Part shown: in pieces, positions 16,937 to 25,672 of the stretch
Numbering within the stretch: the first letter of the stretch is position 1
Layout: each line of letters opens with the position of its first letter
Source of the DNA: Flavobacteriales bacterium 33_180_T64
GTDB taxonomy: Bacteria > Bacteroidota > Bacteroidia > Flavobacteriales > Flavobacteriaceae
Length of the DNA: 64,000 nt
Direction of reading: 5' to 3'
Assembly (NCBI GenBank): GCA_002162685.1
Contig: MAAQ01000014.1
Coordinates: forward strand, 393,876 to 457,875
Notes under the pieces: model-generated
Told to the model about the DNA's origin: nothing
Databases searched by the model: none
What the model saw: the letters and a program-made list of their open reading frames with translations, nothing else
Made by a program: the position numbers and the translations under genes

Positions 16937-18307
16937 TTCTTTCTTATATATGGCTTCGTAGTCCCCTTGTTTTACCCATAATTCTTCTTTAGCTAATGAA
17001 AAAATAAAAGTAAATGATTCGGCATATACTTGCTCGAACAAGAATTTATGATCTCCTTTATAAATCAAGGTTTCCCTATATTCTTCACCAATTTCGAGGA
17101 TTAGAGCGTTTTTCTCATGTGTAAATGTAAAGTTATCTGCCTTGTCCTTAACAGAGGTATATGCACCTGCATATTTTTTTAAATCTTCTTCTAATGCTTC
17201 GAGAAATGAGTCATTAAAATAATAGCTTAACGCTTCAGATAGTATCTCCTGCTTTTTGTTAGCATCTCCATTAGAGGTTATAGCAATTCCTAATTTTTCA
17301 TTTGGGAAATACATGGCCAGAGACTTAAAACCGCCTAAGGAACCACTATGTCCAAAGCTTTCTCTATCATTAATAGAATATCGAGAAAGACCCATTCCAT
17401 AAGTTCCTTTAATGGTAGTCATTAGTTCAATACTTTGTGCAGATATAATTTTTCCAGAAAACAGCGCTTCCATAAAAGTAGTGACATCACTTGAAGTAGA
17501 AACTATTGCGCCTGCTCCCATGGGTATAGACATGTCAACTTCAGGTCCTTGGGTCCATTCTGTTGAAAGTTTATAAGAATTAGATTCATTGTCTGCTACG
17601 TTTATTTTAGCTCCATAATAAGTGTTTTTAAGATGAAGAGGAACAGATATTTTTTCTGTAATGAGATCTTTTAAACTAGAATCATAAACTTTTTCGAGTA
17701 TGATTGAGAGCAGGACATAATTTGAATTGCTATAATCACCTTTAGTATTAGGTTCAAAATCACTTTTGAAATTTGAAATGATTTCAACCATTTCTTCTGG
17801 TGTTTTGTATTCTGTGAGGTAGGTTATAAATGCTTCATCATTGGTGAAATTAAAAATACCACTTCTATGATTTAATAAATTTTCTATAGTGATTTTGTTG
17901 GCATTTTTAACTTTTGGAAAATAGGTTTCAATAGTTTGCTCTAGTTTTATCTTGTCTTCTTCTACAGCTTTAAGTACTAAGGTGGCGGTAAACATTTTAG
18001 AAATTGAGCCAATTCTATATTTTGTGTTTTTAGTTGCTTTTTTTTGTGTTTCAATATCAGCAAAACCGATGGCATTGGTGTATATAATTTTTCCGTCATA
18101 AGAAAGAGCTATACTACCCATAAATTCACCATTCTTATCAAGTACTTCAAATAGGCTATCTAGTTTAGAGCTGTTTAAAGTATATTCATTCTTAGTATTG
18201 GTATTCTGAGTACTCGTGTTTTGAGTAATGACTTCTTTGTTTTTGTTTTCTGAACAAGAAGATAATAGTGTAGTAATAAATACTACTAATAATAGTTGTT
18301 TTTTCAT
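16934..18307 (-). CDS. Beta-lactamase-fold serine hydrolase lipoprotein
   Basis: The protein has 457 residues from MKKQLL, with lipobox LLSSC at about residue 18. The catalytic triad motifs of class C beta-lactamases and D-alanyl-D-alanine carboxypeptidases are visible: SISK (in RIGSISKMFTA), YSN (DYSNSNY) and HSG (FGHSGSLGG). A C-terminal domain of about 100 residues follows. It is probably a periplasmic peptidase or esterase. A thirteen-codon longer frame would run through the promoter palindrome, so it was not used. The promoter carries a 30-bp perfect palindrome over its -7 element, pointing to tight repression. Confidence 0.9.
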   Translation of the reverse strand: MKKQLLLVVFITTLLSSCSENKNKEVITQNTSTQNTNTKNEYTLNSSKLDSLFEVLDKNGEFMGSIALSYDGKIIYTNAIGFADIETQKKATKNTKYRIGSISKMFTATLVLKAVEEDKIKLEQTIETYFPKVKNANKITIENLLNHRSGIFNFTNDEAFITYLTEYKTPEEMVEIISNFKSDFEPNTKGDYSNSNYVLLSIILEKVYDSSLKDLITEKISVPLHLKNTYYGAKINVADNESNSYKLSTEWTQGPEVDMSIPMGAGAIVSTSSDVTTFMEALFSGKIISAQSIELMTTIKGTYGMGLSRYSINDRESFGHSGSLGGFKSLAMYFPNEKLGIAITSNGDANKKQEILSEALSYYFNDSFLEALEEDLKKYAGAYTSVKDKADNFTFTHEKNALILEIGEEYRETLIYKGDHKFLFEQVYAESFTFIFSLAKEELWVKQGDYEAIYKKE

Positions 18308-18332
18308 TTTTTTGATTGATTTTGATGAAATA

Positions 18333-18340
18333 CAAATGTA
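18333..18340 (-). promoter_or_regulatory. -7 promoter element of the serine hydrolase gene
   Basis: The minus strand reads TACATTTG, a match to TAnnTTTG, 25-33 bases before the ATG. It overlaps the palindrome at 18335-18364. Confidence 0.55.
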
Positions 18341-18364
18341 TAACATAGTACTATGTTATACATT
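18335..18364. promoter_or_regulatory. 30-bp perfect palindrome, candidate operator
   Basis: The half-site AATGTATAACATAGT is followed directly by its exact complement, all 15 pairs matching. It covers the -7 element of the serine hydrolase gene. Such length and perfection suggest a repressor site. No regulator gene is adjacent; the nearest is the MarR gene at 19949-20389. Confidence 0.75.
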
Positions 18365-18407
18365 AAATAATTTATAATTAACATTTAATTATGATTATTT
18401 AATGTAT
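18358..18407. promoter_or_regulatory. 14-bp inverted repeat next to the palindrome
   Basis: ATACATTAAATAAT at 18358-18371 is matched by its complement ATTATTTAATGTAT at 18394-18407, with 22 bases between. The left arm overlaps the 30-bp palindrome, giving a compound operator or a large hairpin. Confidence 0.6.
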
Positions 18408-18543
18408 GTGTACAATGTGTTTGTGCATGATTTGTTCCGTTGGCAAAAGAAGGGGAGTCATTATTCATTAGCGAGAAAACTCCAATGAAAATTTGAGGCG
18501 CAACGAATCATAATATGGTAATTCTTTTTTCGAAGTATTAAGC

Positions 18544-18580
18544 CCGCATTATGTATTAGGTTTTGTAATGTATAATGCGG
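18544..18580 (-). terminator. Hairpin downstream of the S41 protease gene
   Basis: CCGCATTAT at 18544-18552 pairs with ATAATGCGG at 18572-18580, and the stem extends further with mismatches. It starts 24 bases after the S41 stop. There is no strong T run, so it may stabilise the mRNA end rather than terminate. Confidence 0.5.
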
Positions 18581-18603
18581 ATTAAAAATTAAACAAAGAG
18601 AAT

Positions 18604-19944
18604 TTACTCTTTCCCTTTTGCATTTTTATCGGTATGACCATTGTCATATAACCCTTGCAAAGCAGTTATAGTGTTCCCTTCGGCTAAAAAACGTATTCTA
18701 AAGCTATCAAGACCCTTCAGTATAAATTCATGATTACTATACGGAAGCAATTCATATTTTGTTCCACTGCCTCTCTGATAGAATAATTTTCCACTCTCGA
18801 AAGTCACCATACGTGGACCATAAATTCCTGCGAAAGCTTTTAACGTTTTAGCATCTAAGGTCATGGGATTAGTCTTTAGACTTAGTTCGGCGAGTGGCCA
18901 TTCGTAGAATGCTTGTAGACCTTCGTCGTCCTTGTTATTTTTCATAAGTAACTCCAAAACGTTCTTATAGGCTATATCTAACGCATCTGCAGCAGGAGTC
19001 TTAATATGTGGACTAACACCAGTACCTTCCCAATTGGTATTGGTGATTGGGTTAATGGCTCTGCCCGTAGGAACCCAAACCATAAATCGATCTGTTGCAA
19101 CAACCGAACCGCCAGGATGCGCACCACCACCAGTTGTTTCACCTACTAGAGTAGCACGTTCTAGATGCTTTAAATTATAACTAAACTCTTCTGCTGCCGA
19201 AAAAGTCCCGCCACTAGTTAATACAAAAACGGGAGTATCCGGACTGCGCTTACCGCTTACATGTGGTAAAGTCCAAGTTTGAGAATTTAGATTTGATGGA
19301 CGCCAATAGAAATTGTTTAAATGAACCGGGTCGTTTCCAAAGAGGTAACTCGTTATGAGTTGGATCATTGCTGGACTTCCACCTCCGTTATTTCGAAGAT
19401 CAATAATAATCGCATCTGTATTACTCAAAAAATTCATGGCAGATACTGCTGTCTCTCCAGCGTATTCTACATTAGAAAAACTTCGAAGATCCAAATAACC
19501 AATATTACCAGCCATAATTTTCACTTCCTTAAAACCAAAGTTATTTCGTTTCATATTGTTGACATAGCGATTCAAATAGGCGATGCTATCTTCAGCTGTA
19601 ACCGTCTGTTGTTGCTCGGCTATTCGGCCTGGAGCAAAAATGACTCTCAAATGTTTATCGTTGCTAATCGCTTGGAGATCTGCCGTTAATGTAGTAGCAA
19701 ATTCCTGAGGATCTAAGATGGATTTATAATTACCGTTCTCGAGCTTCGATTCAATACTTGAGACCATCTTTGTGGCAATCTCTGGAAAAACATAGTTTGC
19801 GTTTAGTTTACTACCTATAGAATCGACAACAGTTTGTTGTTCTTTAGCTGTTAATATCTCTACTTTTTGCTGTGCGCTTAGTTGAGAGACAAGTAGTATA
19901 AAAAAAGTGACTGTGACTACGGTAAATTTGCTTATAACTTTCAT
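18604..19944 (-). CDS. S41 family (C-terminal processing type) peptidase, secreted
   Basis: The 446-residue protein has a signal peptide ending LSAQQ, then a helical N-terminal domain (about 25-130). The peptidase S41 domain (about 140-320) carries GNIGYLDLRSFSN, IIDLRNNGGG and TSGGTFSAAEEF, with the catalytic serine in the last motif. The expected lysine of the Ser-Lys dyad is not obvious, as in the interphotoreceptor retinoid-binding-like S41 group. A C-terminal domain of about 110 residues follows. It is encoded 4 bases downstream of a MarR regulator gene, so the two form an operon. Confidence 0.87.
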   Translation of the reverse strand: MKVISKFTVVTVTFFILLVSQLSAQQKVEILTAKEQQTVVDSIGSKLNANYVFPEIATKMVSSIESKLENGNYKSILDPQEFATTLTADLQAISNDKHLRVIFAPGRIAEQQQTVTAEDSIAYLNRYVNNMKRNNFGFKEVKIMAGNIGYLDLRSFSNVEYAGETAVSAMNFLSNTDAIIIDLRNNGGGSPAMIQLITSYLFGNDPVHLNNFYWRPSNLNSQTWTLPHVSGKRSPDTPVFVLTSGGTFSAAEEFSYNLKHLERATLVGETTGGGAHPGGSVVATDRFMVWVPTGRAINPITNTNWEGTGVSPHIKTPAADALDIAYKNVLELLMKNNKDDEGLQAFYEWPLAELSLKTNPMTLDAKTLKAFAGIYGPRMVTFESGKLFYQRGSGTKYELLPYSNHEFILKGLDSFRIRFLAEGNTITALQGLYDNGHTDKNAKGKE

Positions 19945-19948
19945 AATG

Positions 19949-20389
19949 TTATGTTTTTGTACAATTGGTTCTGATTTTACCTAAAATAATTTCCAATTGA
20001 TTAAGTTCGTTTTTTGTGATTCCTTTTAAGGATAAATTTCTATTGTGATGAATGATGGGAGGAAGGGTTTCTAATACTTCTTTTCCTTTGTTTGTGATTT
20101 CAATTTTGTAACGTCTTCTGTCTTTAGGATTTATGGAACGTTTTATGTGTTTTTTCTGAACCATGGTATTGATCATTCGCGTCATTGACGCGTTGTCTTT
20201 AAACACTAGTTCTGCAATTTCTTTCTGATTTAAGTTTGGATGCTTATTTAGAAAGAGGAGTACTAAACCTTGATCGATGGTCATGTCCTGTATTTGTTCT
20301 GAAATGTTTTTCTGTGCAAATTTCCGATACTCCTTTATGGTGCTTTCAATGACGTGAAATATTGTTTCTGATGGAAGTGGCAGGTTCAT
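19949..20389 (-). CDS. MarR family transcriptional regulator
   Basis: The 146-residue protein has the winged helix of the MarR family: LNQKEIAELVFKDNASMTRMINTMVQKKHIKRSINPKDRRRYKIEITNKGKEVL, with the wing PKDRR. It probably represses its own operon with the S41 peptidase gene, 4 bases downstream. Its binding site was not identified; the AT-rich region 20400-20440 contains the overlapping repeats AATTGATA and TCAATTATA and is a candidate. Confidence 0.93.
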   Translation of the reverse strand: MNLPLPSETIFHVIESTIKEYRKFAQKNISEQIQDMTIDQGLVLLFLNKHPNLNQKEIAELVFKDNASMTRMINTMVQKKHIKRSINPKDRRRYKIEITNKGKEVLETLPPIIHHNRNLSLKGITKNELNQLEIILGKIRTNCTKT

Positions 20390-20596
20390 ATGTTATTTAA
20401 TTGATACAAATATAATTGATATATCAATTATATAAAACGATTTAACTTTTTTTTAATTTCCTCTTCATTGGTTTTGGTTTTGCCAAATTCAATGATTGGA
20501 TTTTCAATTTCTTTTTTTGATACGAAGCAAAACAAGAACTAAAATTGTCAGTCCTATTAGATAAGGTCTAAAAGGTTTAATTTTTGCTAACTTATT

Positions 20597-21223
20597 TTAG
20601 GAGAGTTTATATTTCGAATTATACAGGTGTTGTGAGTCGTTTTTTTTTGTGAGCAATTTTAATCTTTTTCTTAGCCTTATAACCATGATAGTAGGTAGTA
20701 AAGCTATAATTAAGCCTAAAAAGAGTCCTTTAATCGTAAATTTCATAGTTTGAGGCGTTTCAATATCATGCCGATGGTTCCAAAATTCAACTATTTTACC
20801 ATCTTTTATTCTGAATACATTAATGATGCTTATGGGTTCATTGGTTTCCAAAGCGAAACGTCCAAACAACGTCTTTGAATTAAAAGAACCTGTCCATCGG
20901 GTTGCTACCAAATCTCCTTCGGCAATTTGATAATCAATTTTGGAATCGAAGTCACCGTTTTTCCAAAAAAAATCAGCAATATTTTTTTGTTCAATTGCTG
21001 GTTCTGTAACACCTTTTCTATCTCCTATATCATGTACTATATAAGTATCGGCAACATATTTAGAATAATTATCTGTATTGTTAGTAAACCACAAATCTTG
21101 ATAGAAATTTTGAGCAATTTCTTTATTGATTTCTAATTGATTTTTTGGGATTGTAGTTTGTTCTTGTGAAAATGAACTTGCGATTAACAAGTTAAGGACT
21201 AGTATAGAATAAATGGTTTTCAT
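20597..21223 (-). CDS. SnoaL-like/NTF2-fold protein with C-terminal membrane anchor
   Basis: The 208-residue protein has a signal peptide (ASSFSQ). Residues 30-155 resemble the ester cyclase/SnoaL family of the NTF2 fold (NFYQDLWFTNN, YIVHDIGDRKG, IINVFRIKDGKIVEFWNHRHDI). A transmembrane helix (about 168-188) with a basic tail follows. The outward-facing domain would be tethered to the inner membrane. Substrate unknown. An AraC gene lies 93 bases upstream on the same strand and may control it. Confidence 0.78.
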   Translation of the reverse strand: MKTIYSILVLNLLIASSFSQEQTTIPKNQLEINKEIAQNFYQDLWFTNNTDNYSKYVADTYIVHDIGDRKGVTEPAIEQKNIADFFWKNGDFDSKIDYQIAEGDLVATRWTGSFNSKTLFGRFALETNEPISIINVFRIKDGKIVEFWNHRHDIETPQTMKFTIKGLFLGLIIALLPTIMVIRLRKRLKLLTKKNDSQHLYNSKYKLS

Positions 21224-21316
21224 TTTTTATAGTTTTATATTTTGACAATTTAGAAAGTAAAACCACTTAAACTTTAATGCAAAAAGACGATTGATTAGTT
21301 AAGGAAGCCGAAAATA

Positions 21317-22258
21317 TTAAATACATGAAGATGGTAATTTGCCAAAATATTTTTTGTAAGCTGTTGTAAAACTGGATGGATGTGCATATCCTAAATCATA
21401 ACTTATCTCTGTTGGCGTTTTTCTTTGGGACACTATCTCTTCTCGTGCAAATTCCATCCTTATCTTGTTTCGGTATTGAATAGGTGCACTACCAAATAGC
21501 TGTTTAAAAGTAGTTTTAAATTTAGTAATTCCCATATTGGCAATAGAAGCGAGCTCATCTAGTGATAATATTCTTTTGGATAAGGGATTTCTAAGATGAA
21601 CAGAAGCGATGAATAAGTTTTTTACATCTTCTGAGTGCAAAATTTCATGATGAGAATTTCGAGAATGAATACGTATTTTTTTAAAAAACAGGTTCATAAA
21701 ATGAAGTACATTGGCATGACATTCTATTTTGTTTCGAATAGAAAATAATGCTTTGTTTAAAGCATTTTCTAACTTGTAATCTAAATCTTCATACACCAAA
21801 TTCTTAGTAGTGTCAATACTATCTTTCCAATTTTCAAAATAAGTATCAAGAAAGGAACGATGAAAATGGATAGTTGCTAATTCCATTTCTATGTTAGCTG
21901 GTAATTGTGTGTCTATTTCAAGCCCAGGGCCATAAAGTAAGAGCCCAATAGGAAGATGTTTTTGAAAATCAATGAATTCATCCTTAACCTTTTTTTGTTG
22001 CTTAGTATTCGAAAGATTAATATGAATCAGGAACCATTCACTATCAATAGGATTAACCGATTTCATCTGAATAGGAATTTTGAAATACGACTTCTTGAAG
22101 TGGTAAAATTCCATTTTACCAGGAAAATTAACAAATTCCATACTTTGACCACCACCAACTGTTGAATCTAAAAAATACTCTCCCTGAACTTCTTTTAGTT
22201 TAAAATATCTTTGAAACTGGTTTTTTAGATTTTTAGTAATATTTAATTGAACATTCAA
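21317..22258 (-). CDS. AraC family transcriptional regulator
   Basis: The 313-residue protein has an N-terminal domain of about 210 residues (no cupin motif seen) and a C-terminal double helix-turn-helix (about 225-310): SLDELASIANMGITKFKTTFKQLFGSAPIQYRN and REEIVSQRKTPTEISYDLGYAHPSSFTTAYKKYFGKLP. It probably activates the membrane-anchored SnoaL-like gene immediately downstream. Confidence 0.9.
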   Translation of the reverse strand: MNVQLNITKNLKNQFQRYFKLKEVQGEYFLDSTVGGGQSMEFVNFPGKMEFYHFKKSYFKIPIQMKSVNPIDSEWFLIHINLSNTKQQKKVKDEFIDFQKHLPIGLLLYGPGLEIDTQLPANIEMELATIHFHRSFLDTYFENWKDSIDTTKNLVYEDLDYKLENALNKALFSIRNKIECHANVLHFMNLFFKKIRIHSRNSHHEILHSEDVKNLFIASVHLRNPLSKRILSLDELASIANMGITKFKTTFKQLFGSAPIQYRNKIRMEFAREEIVSQRKTPTEISYDLGYAHPSSFTTAYKKYFGKLPSSCI

Positions 22259-22297
22259 TTGGTGGAATTTAGTTTTTATAATCTCAGTTATAATGAC

Positions 22298-22415
22298 TCA
22301 AAACGGTTCGTGACGGTTTTAAGCTTACATTTATTTTGGTTGGAATAAAGGTAATTAATTTGTAGTAGAATATCCTGATTTTAATCAACTTAGCTATGTT
22401 TTATACGCAATATTA
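22298..22415 (+). repeat. Interspersed repeat, subtype D2
   Basis: AAAGGTAATTAATTTGTAG, GAATATCCTGATTTTAA and CAACTTAGCTATGTTTTATAC match the copy at 40544. The right end is decayed (GCAATATTATGAGC). It lies between the AraC gene and the serine hydrolase gene. Confidence 0.7.
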
Positions 22416-23465
22416 TGAGCTTTTTTTATTCCTCAGTATTTTTACTATACGGTTAATTACGATTTCTGATAAATTCCAGTCGTATCCATCAAAGTTAGTT
22501 GTATTCACAAATTGAATGACCACTGTGTCGATATCTTTATGGTATTCTGCAAGACTCTGATAGCCAGGAACCAAACCTCCATGTTCGTAAACGTAAATGG
22601 ACGAATAGATTTCCTGTTCGCCTTCATCAAAAACAGAACCATCGTTTAATGCCCTCAAGAATATACCCACATCTTCTGCTGTTGCTACCATTGAGCCGCT
22701 GGTGCCTACAACATCATAAACAAGCTTCATATCCTCTTTATAACCTACATAATACCCGCTAGCAACTTTTTCTAAATCAACTTCACTAAGTAAACTGTAA
22801 GTATTATTTAGCTCAAGTGGTATCAAAATTTCCTTCTTAATATATTGACGATGGCTATGCCCTAATTTTTTATCAAGGATTTCGCCAATTAATAAATAAT
22901 TGGTGTTTGAATAACCATAATTTTTATCAGGTTTAAAGTTAGCAGGTAAATCAAGTGCTAATTCAAGTGTTTCCTTTTTACTATTCGGTGGATTATCCCA
23001 ATAGCCATAATCGGTGTAGTTAGGAATACCACTCCGATGTTGTACCATCATTCTCAAGGTGATTTTATCGGCATTTTCAATTCTTCCCGCCAATTCTGGG
23101 AAATATTCAGCGAGCGTTTTATCTAAAGACAATCGTTTATCATTGACTAATTTGGCAACAGCAACGGCGACATATAATTTGCTAATACTGCCAATTTTGA
23201 ATAAGGATTGCGGGTCTGCAGGTATCTTGTTCTCCCTGTTTTTCCAGCCCGCTGTATAAAATTCTGGTGATTTACCGGCTTCGTCAACATAAACAATCAT
23301 TCCATCAAATCCATGACCAATTGCTTCATTTACTTGCTCTTGAACCGTATCAGGCAGTGGTAAAATCCATGCCTTTACCAAAATCCATGGGACGAAGAAC
23401 AAAGAGGTTATGCTTGCAATAATAAATACTATTTTGAGTATTCGTTTTGTTTGTTTCTTTGTCAT
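22413..23465 (-). CDS. Membrane-anchored beta-lactamase-fold serine hydrolase
   Basis: The 350-residue protein has one N-terminal transmembrane helix (about 10-30) and the beta-lactamase family motifs SISK (KIGSISKLYVA), YSN (GYSNTNY) and a third motif HGG (YEHGGLVPG) in place of the usual HSG/KTG. It belongs to the class C beta-lactamase/D-Ala-D-Ala carboxypeptidase group and is probably periplasmic. It is distinct in sequence from the lipoprotein at 16934, and is smaller because it lacks the C-terminal domain. Confidence 0.9.
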   Translation of the reverse strand: MTKKQTKRILKIVFIIASITSLFFVPWILVKAWILPLPDTVQEQVNEAIGHGFDGMIVYVDEAGKSPEFYTAGWKNRENKIPADPQSLFKIGSISKLYVAVAVAKLVNDKRLSLDKTLAEYFPELAGRIENADKITLRMMVQHRSGIPNYTDYGYWDNPPNSKKETLELALDLPANFKPDKNYGYSNTNYLLIGEILDKKLGHSHRQYIKKEILIPLELNNTYSLLSEVDLEKVASGYYVGYKEDMKLVYDVVGTSGSMVATAEDVGIFLRALNDGSVFDEGEQEIYSSIYVYEHGGLVPGYQSLAEYHKDIDTVVIQFVNTTNFDGYDWNLSEIVINRIVKILRNKKSS

Positions 23466-23566
23466 ACTATTTCAGGAAAGTTCAGTTTTTCAAATTGGTT
23501 ACAACATTTAGTATATGAAAAGTAGCAGTTTTTAGGTGCTAACTTTTCAGTTAAAAACAAATATAC

Positions 23567-23601
23567 AAAAAAGCACAAGTCATAATAACTTGTGCTTTTT
23601 T
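23567..23601. terminator. Bidirectional intrinsic terminator
   Basis: AAAAAAGCACAAGT and ACTTGTGCTTTTTT form a perfect 14-base stem with a 7-base loop, so T runs follow on both strands. For the minus-strand NIPSNAP gene it begins 31 bases past the stop codon. Confidence 0.88.
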
Positions 23602-23631
23602 CTCTATTTCGATATATTAGGCGTTATATTT

Positions 23632-24393
23632 TTAAAAAGTAGCTACACCAATGAAAAAGTATAAATTGCTTAATGAAGCATCTCTTTTTGGAAATAGTGC
23701 TTGCATTCTTTCATCAGTACCCATTTGTTGTAGACCATCCATAGAATCGAAATAAAAACGATGAATTTCGTTTGGCATTTCTAGGTTTCCTTTAGATTGG
23801 AAAGGAGCGATAAAACGTTCGAAATGAGTTCCAAATTCAGGCATAATTTCGCATGCACCTTCATGGTACTCTTCAAAGAGTTTTTCTTTGCCATCATTAA
23901 AATAGAGTAGCGCTACACCATAAGTTTTAGATTTGTCTCCAGTTTCTTTTTTAAATTCGAAATTGGTATTCTTACTTGTGAATACAGAAATGTTTTTTAA
24001 TGCTGGTATTGCATATTCGTCCCGGATTTTAATAAACTCAGGATCTGTATTAAATTTGTTAAAGACTTCAATACTTGGGTATGTAGCAAAATGAATTTCT
24101 GTTGGCAATTCTAATTTGCCTTGTGCCAACATTGTGGGTTTTATAATTCGTTCTATTTTTCCTCCATATTGTTCAAGGATTGCTCCTCCTTTTCTTTTAT
24201 ATTCATCAAAACGTTCTTCTTCTCCTTCTTTTACATACATCAACGCTACGTTTACTATTTCTTCATTTATTGTATCCATTGTTTTTGTTTTTTTTGAATT
24301 GTTGACTGTTAAATTTGTTTTTTTGTTTGTATTGCAAGAGGTCGCTAAAAAAGCGATAAGAATAAAACTTGCGAATTTTGTTATTGATTTCAT
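23632..24393 (-). CDS. NIPSNAP family lipoprotein with two NIPSNAP domains
   Basis: The 253-residue protein has lipobox FLATSC (Cys20). Two ferredoxin-like NIPSNAP/DUF1330-like units follow: residues about 43-140 (VNVALMYVKEGEEERFDEYKRKGGAILEQYGGKIER) and 158-253 (YGVALLYFNDGKEKLFEEYHEGACEIMPEFGTHFER). The internal duplication is plain. Function unknown; such proteins often bind small ligands. It lies 65 bases downstream of an AraC gene, its likely regulator. Confidence 0.82.
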   Translation of the reverse strand: MKSITKFASFILIAFLATSCNTNKKTNLTVNNSKKTKTMDTINEEIVNVALMYVKEGEEERFDEYKRKGGAILEQYGGKIERIIKPTMLAQGKLELPTEIHFATYPSIEVFNKFNTDPEFIKIRDEYAIPALKNISVFTSKNTNFEFKKETGDKSKTYGVALLYFNDGKEKLFEEYHEGACEIMPEFGTHFERFIAPFQSKGNLEMPNEIHRFYFDSMDGLQQMGTDERMQALFPKRDASLSNLYFFIGVATF

Positions 24394-24436
24394 CTTTGTT
24401 TTTTTGTATTAAATGATGATACAAAGATGAATAGAA

Positions 24437-24466
24437 GCGAAAGGAAAACGTTTTATGATTAGTTCA
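24437..24466. promoter_or_regulatory. Possible AraC-type operator ahead of the NIPSNAP gene
   Basis: This block contains GCGAAAGG and ends ATGATTAGTTCA. It shares GATTAGTTCA and GAAAG with the 38-bp elements at 31713 and 32640, which lie ahead of genes controlled by a paralogous regulator. Spacing to the -7-like CATCTTTG (24422-24429) differs, so the link is weak. Confidence 0.35.
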
Positions 24467-25316
24467 ATGATTTGCTAAAATGGGTCATCTTATAAGAGGT
24501 AGGGGAAACGCCGTAATGAAGCTTAAAAGTTTTAGAATAATGTGATACGTCAGCAAAACCACATTCATAAGCAATATCTGTGGTTCTTAAATCTGTTGAA
24601 CCTAACAATTCTACAGATTTTTCTATTTTTTTTTCTCTTAAATAGCTAGCAGGAGTAGTATTATATGTTTTTTTAAACTCTCGTTTAAAAGTAGAAAGAC
24701 TCTGATTAGTTAATTGAGCTAACTGGTCTAATGTAATATTAGAATAATAATGAGATTCTATAATCTCTCTAAATGAATACGATGTTGGATTAAATAAGTT
24801 TGAGAGTATAGCCCGAATAGCTGGCGCGTTGGTTGTTTGATTTAATAAAAGAATAATTTCTTTTAATTTTAAAATTAATATTTCCTCATTGACTAAGTTG
24901 GGGTTCTCGAAATAGAATAAAATCCCTTCAATATACTTTCGGATTAAGATATCACTATTAAGTTTAGACATACTAACAGCAGATGGCAGTTTGTCTTTAA
25001 GAAAATTTGGTAGCTTATTTTTATAAATTTTCAATAATATCTCTGGAAAAAAATGAATAGCAAGCGCTTGATATTTATCAGATGATTTAGATGGTAACAT
25101 ATTGGATGTATAATTACCACATTTCATTAATATAGATTCTTCAGCTTCTATTCTTAATTTTTCAGTTTCTGAAATGGAATCATACTCCCCTTTTAATATG
25201 TATAAAAAACAAGCTTCATTAGGCATAAGGTTAGGCTTCTTATATGGAGGCTCTAAAATTATTGTCTCAAAAAGAAGTTTGCCAAATAAGTCTATGGTTT
25301 TATAATCAATAATCAT
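24459..25316 (-). CDS. AraC family transcriptional regulator
   Basis: The 285-residue protein has a cupin-like N-terminal sensor (about 1-150; ACFLYILKGEYDSISETEKLRIEAEESILMKCGNY) and a C-terminal double HTH (SNITLDQLAQLTNQSLSTFKREFKKTYNTTPASYLREKKIEKSVELL...TDIAYECGFADVSHYSKTFKLHYGVSP). It is a close paralogue of the regulator at 32675. It heads the NIPSNAP gene on the same strand and probably activates it. Confidence 0.93.
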   Translation of the reverse strand: MIIDYKTIDLFGKLLFETIILEPPYKKPNLMPNEACFLYILKGEYDSISETEKLRIEAEESILMKCGNYTSNMLPSKSSDKYQALAIHFFPEILLKIYKNKLPNFLKDKLPSAVSMSKLNSDILIRKYIEGILFYFENPNLVNEEILILKLKEIILLLNQTTNAPAIRAILSNLFNPTSYSFREIIESHYYSNITLDQLAQLTNQSLSTFKREFKKTYNTTPASYLREKKIEKSVELLGSTDLRTTDIAYECGFADVSHYSKTFKLHYGVSPTSYKMTHFSKSLN

Positions 25317-25410
25317 TTCTTGTTTTCTTACAAAAATATTATTAAAAAAGGCTTTTATATGTTATGATTTGTTCAATGTTTTGTCAATTCGGTTCAGTTG
25401 GTTTAATGAA

Positions 25411-25536
25411 TGCGAACGGTGTTGTGTTTGATTAGTAGTGATGGGAACTAAGTTAGCAAAAAAGTGCGAAGAGCTCTGAAATTTGGTAGAATATCCCGGA
25501 CTCATCTTTAAATACTATTAATTATACACGTTGTTG
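25411..25536 (+). repeat. Interspersed repeat, subtype D1
   Basis: Left end GCGAACGGTGTTGTGTTTGATTAG, core GAACTAAGTTAGCAAAAAAG, then GTAGAATATCCCGG and CTTTAAATACTATT, and the intact right end AATTATACACGTTGTTG. It occupies the gap between an AraC gene and the plus-strand methyltransferase gene; the rest of the gap holds only the promoter. Confidence 0.8.
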
Positions 25537-25618
25537 TAAAACATTTTTCCTTTGATGAGTTGGCAGTTCTATAACATATAATCTGTACGTTTATTTTTAT
25601 ATTACATTTAAATACATC

Positions 25619-25626
25619 TATTTTTG
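25619..25626 (+). promoter_or_regulatory. -7 promoter element of the methyltransferase gene
   Basis: TATTTTTG matches TAnnTTTG and lies 47 bases before the ATG at 25673. Confidence 0.4.
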
Positions 25627-25672
25627 TTATAGTTTATATCGACCAAGTTGAGTGTTTATTAAGAAGAAAAAA

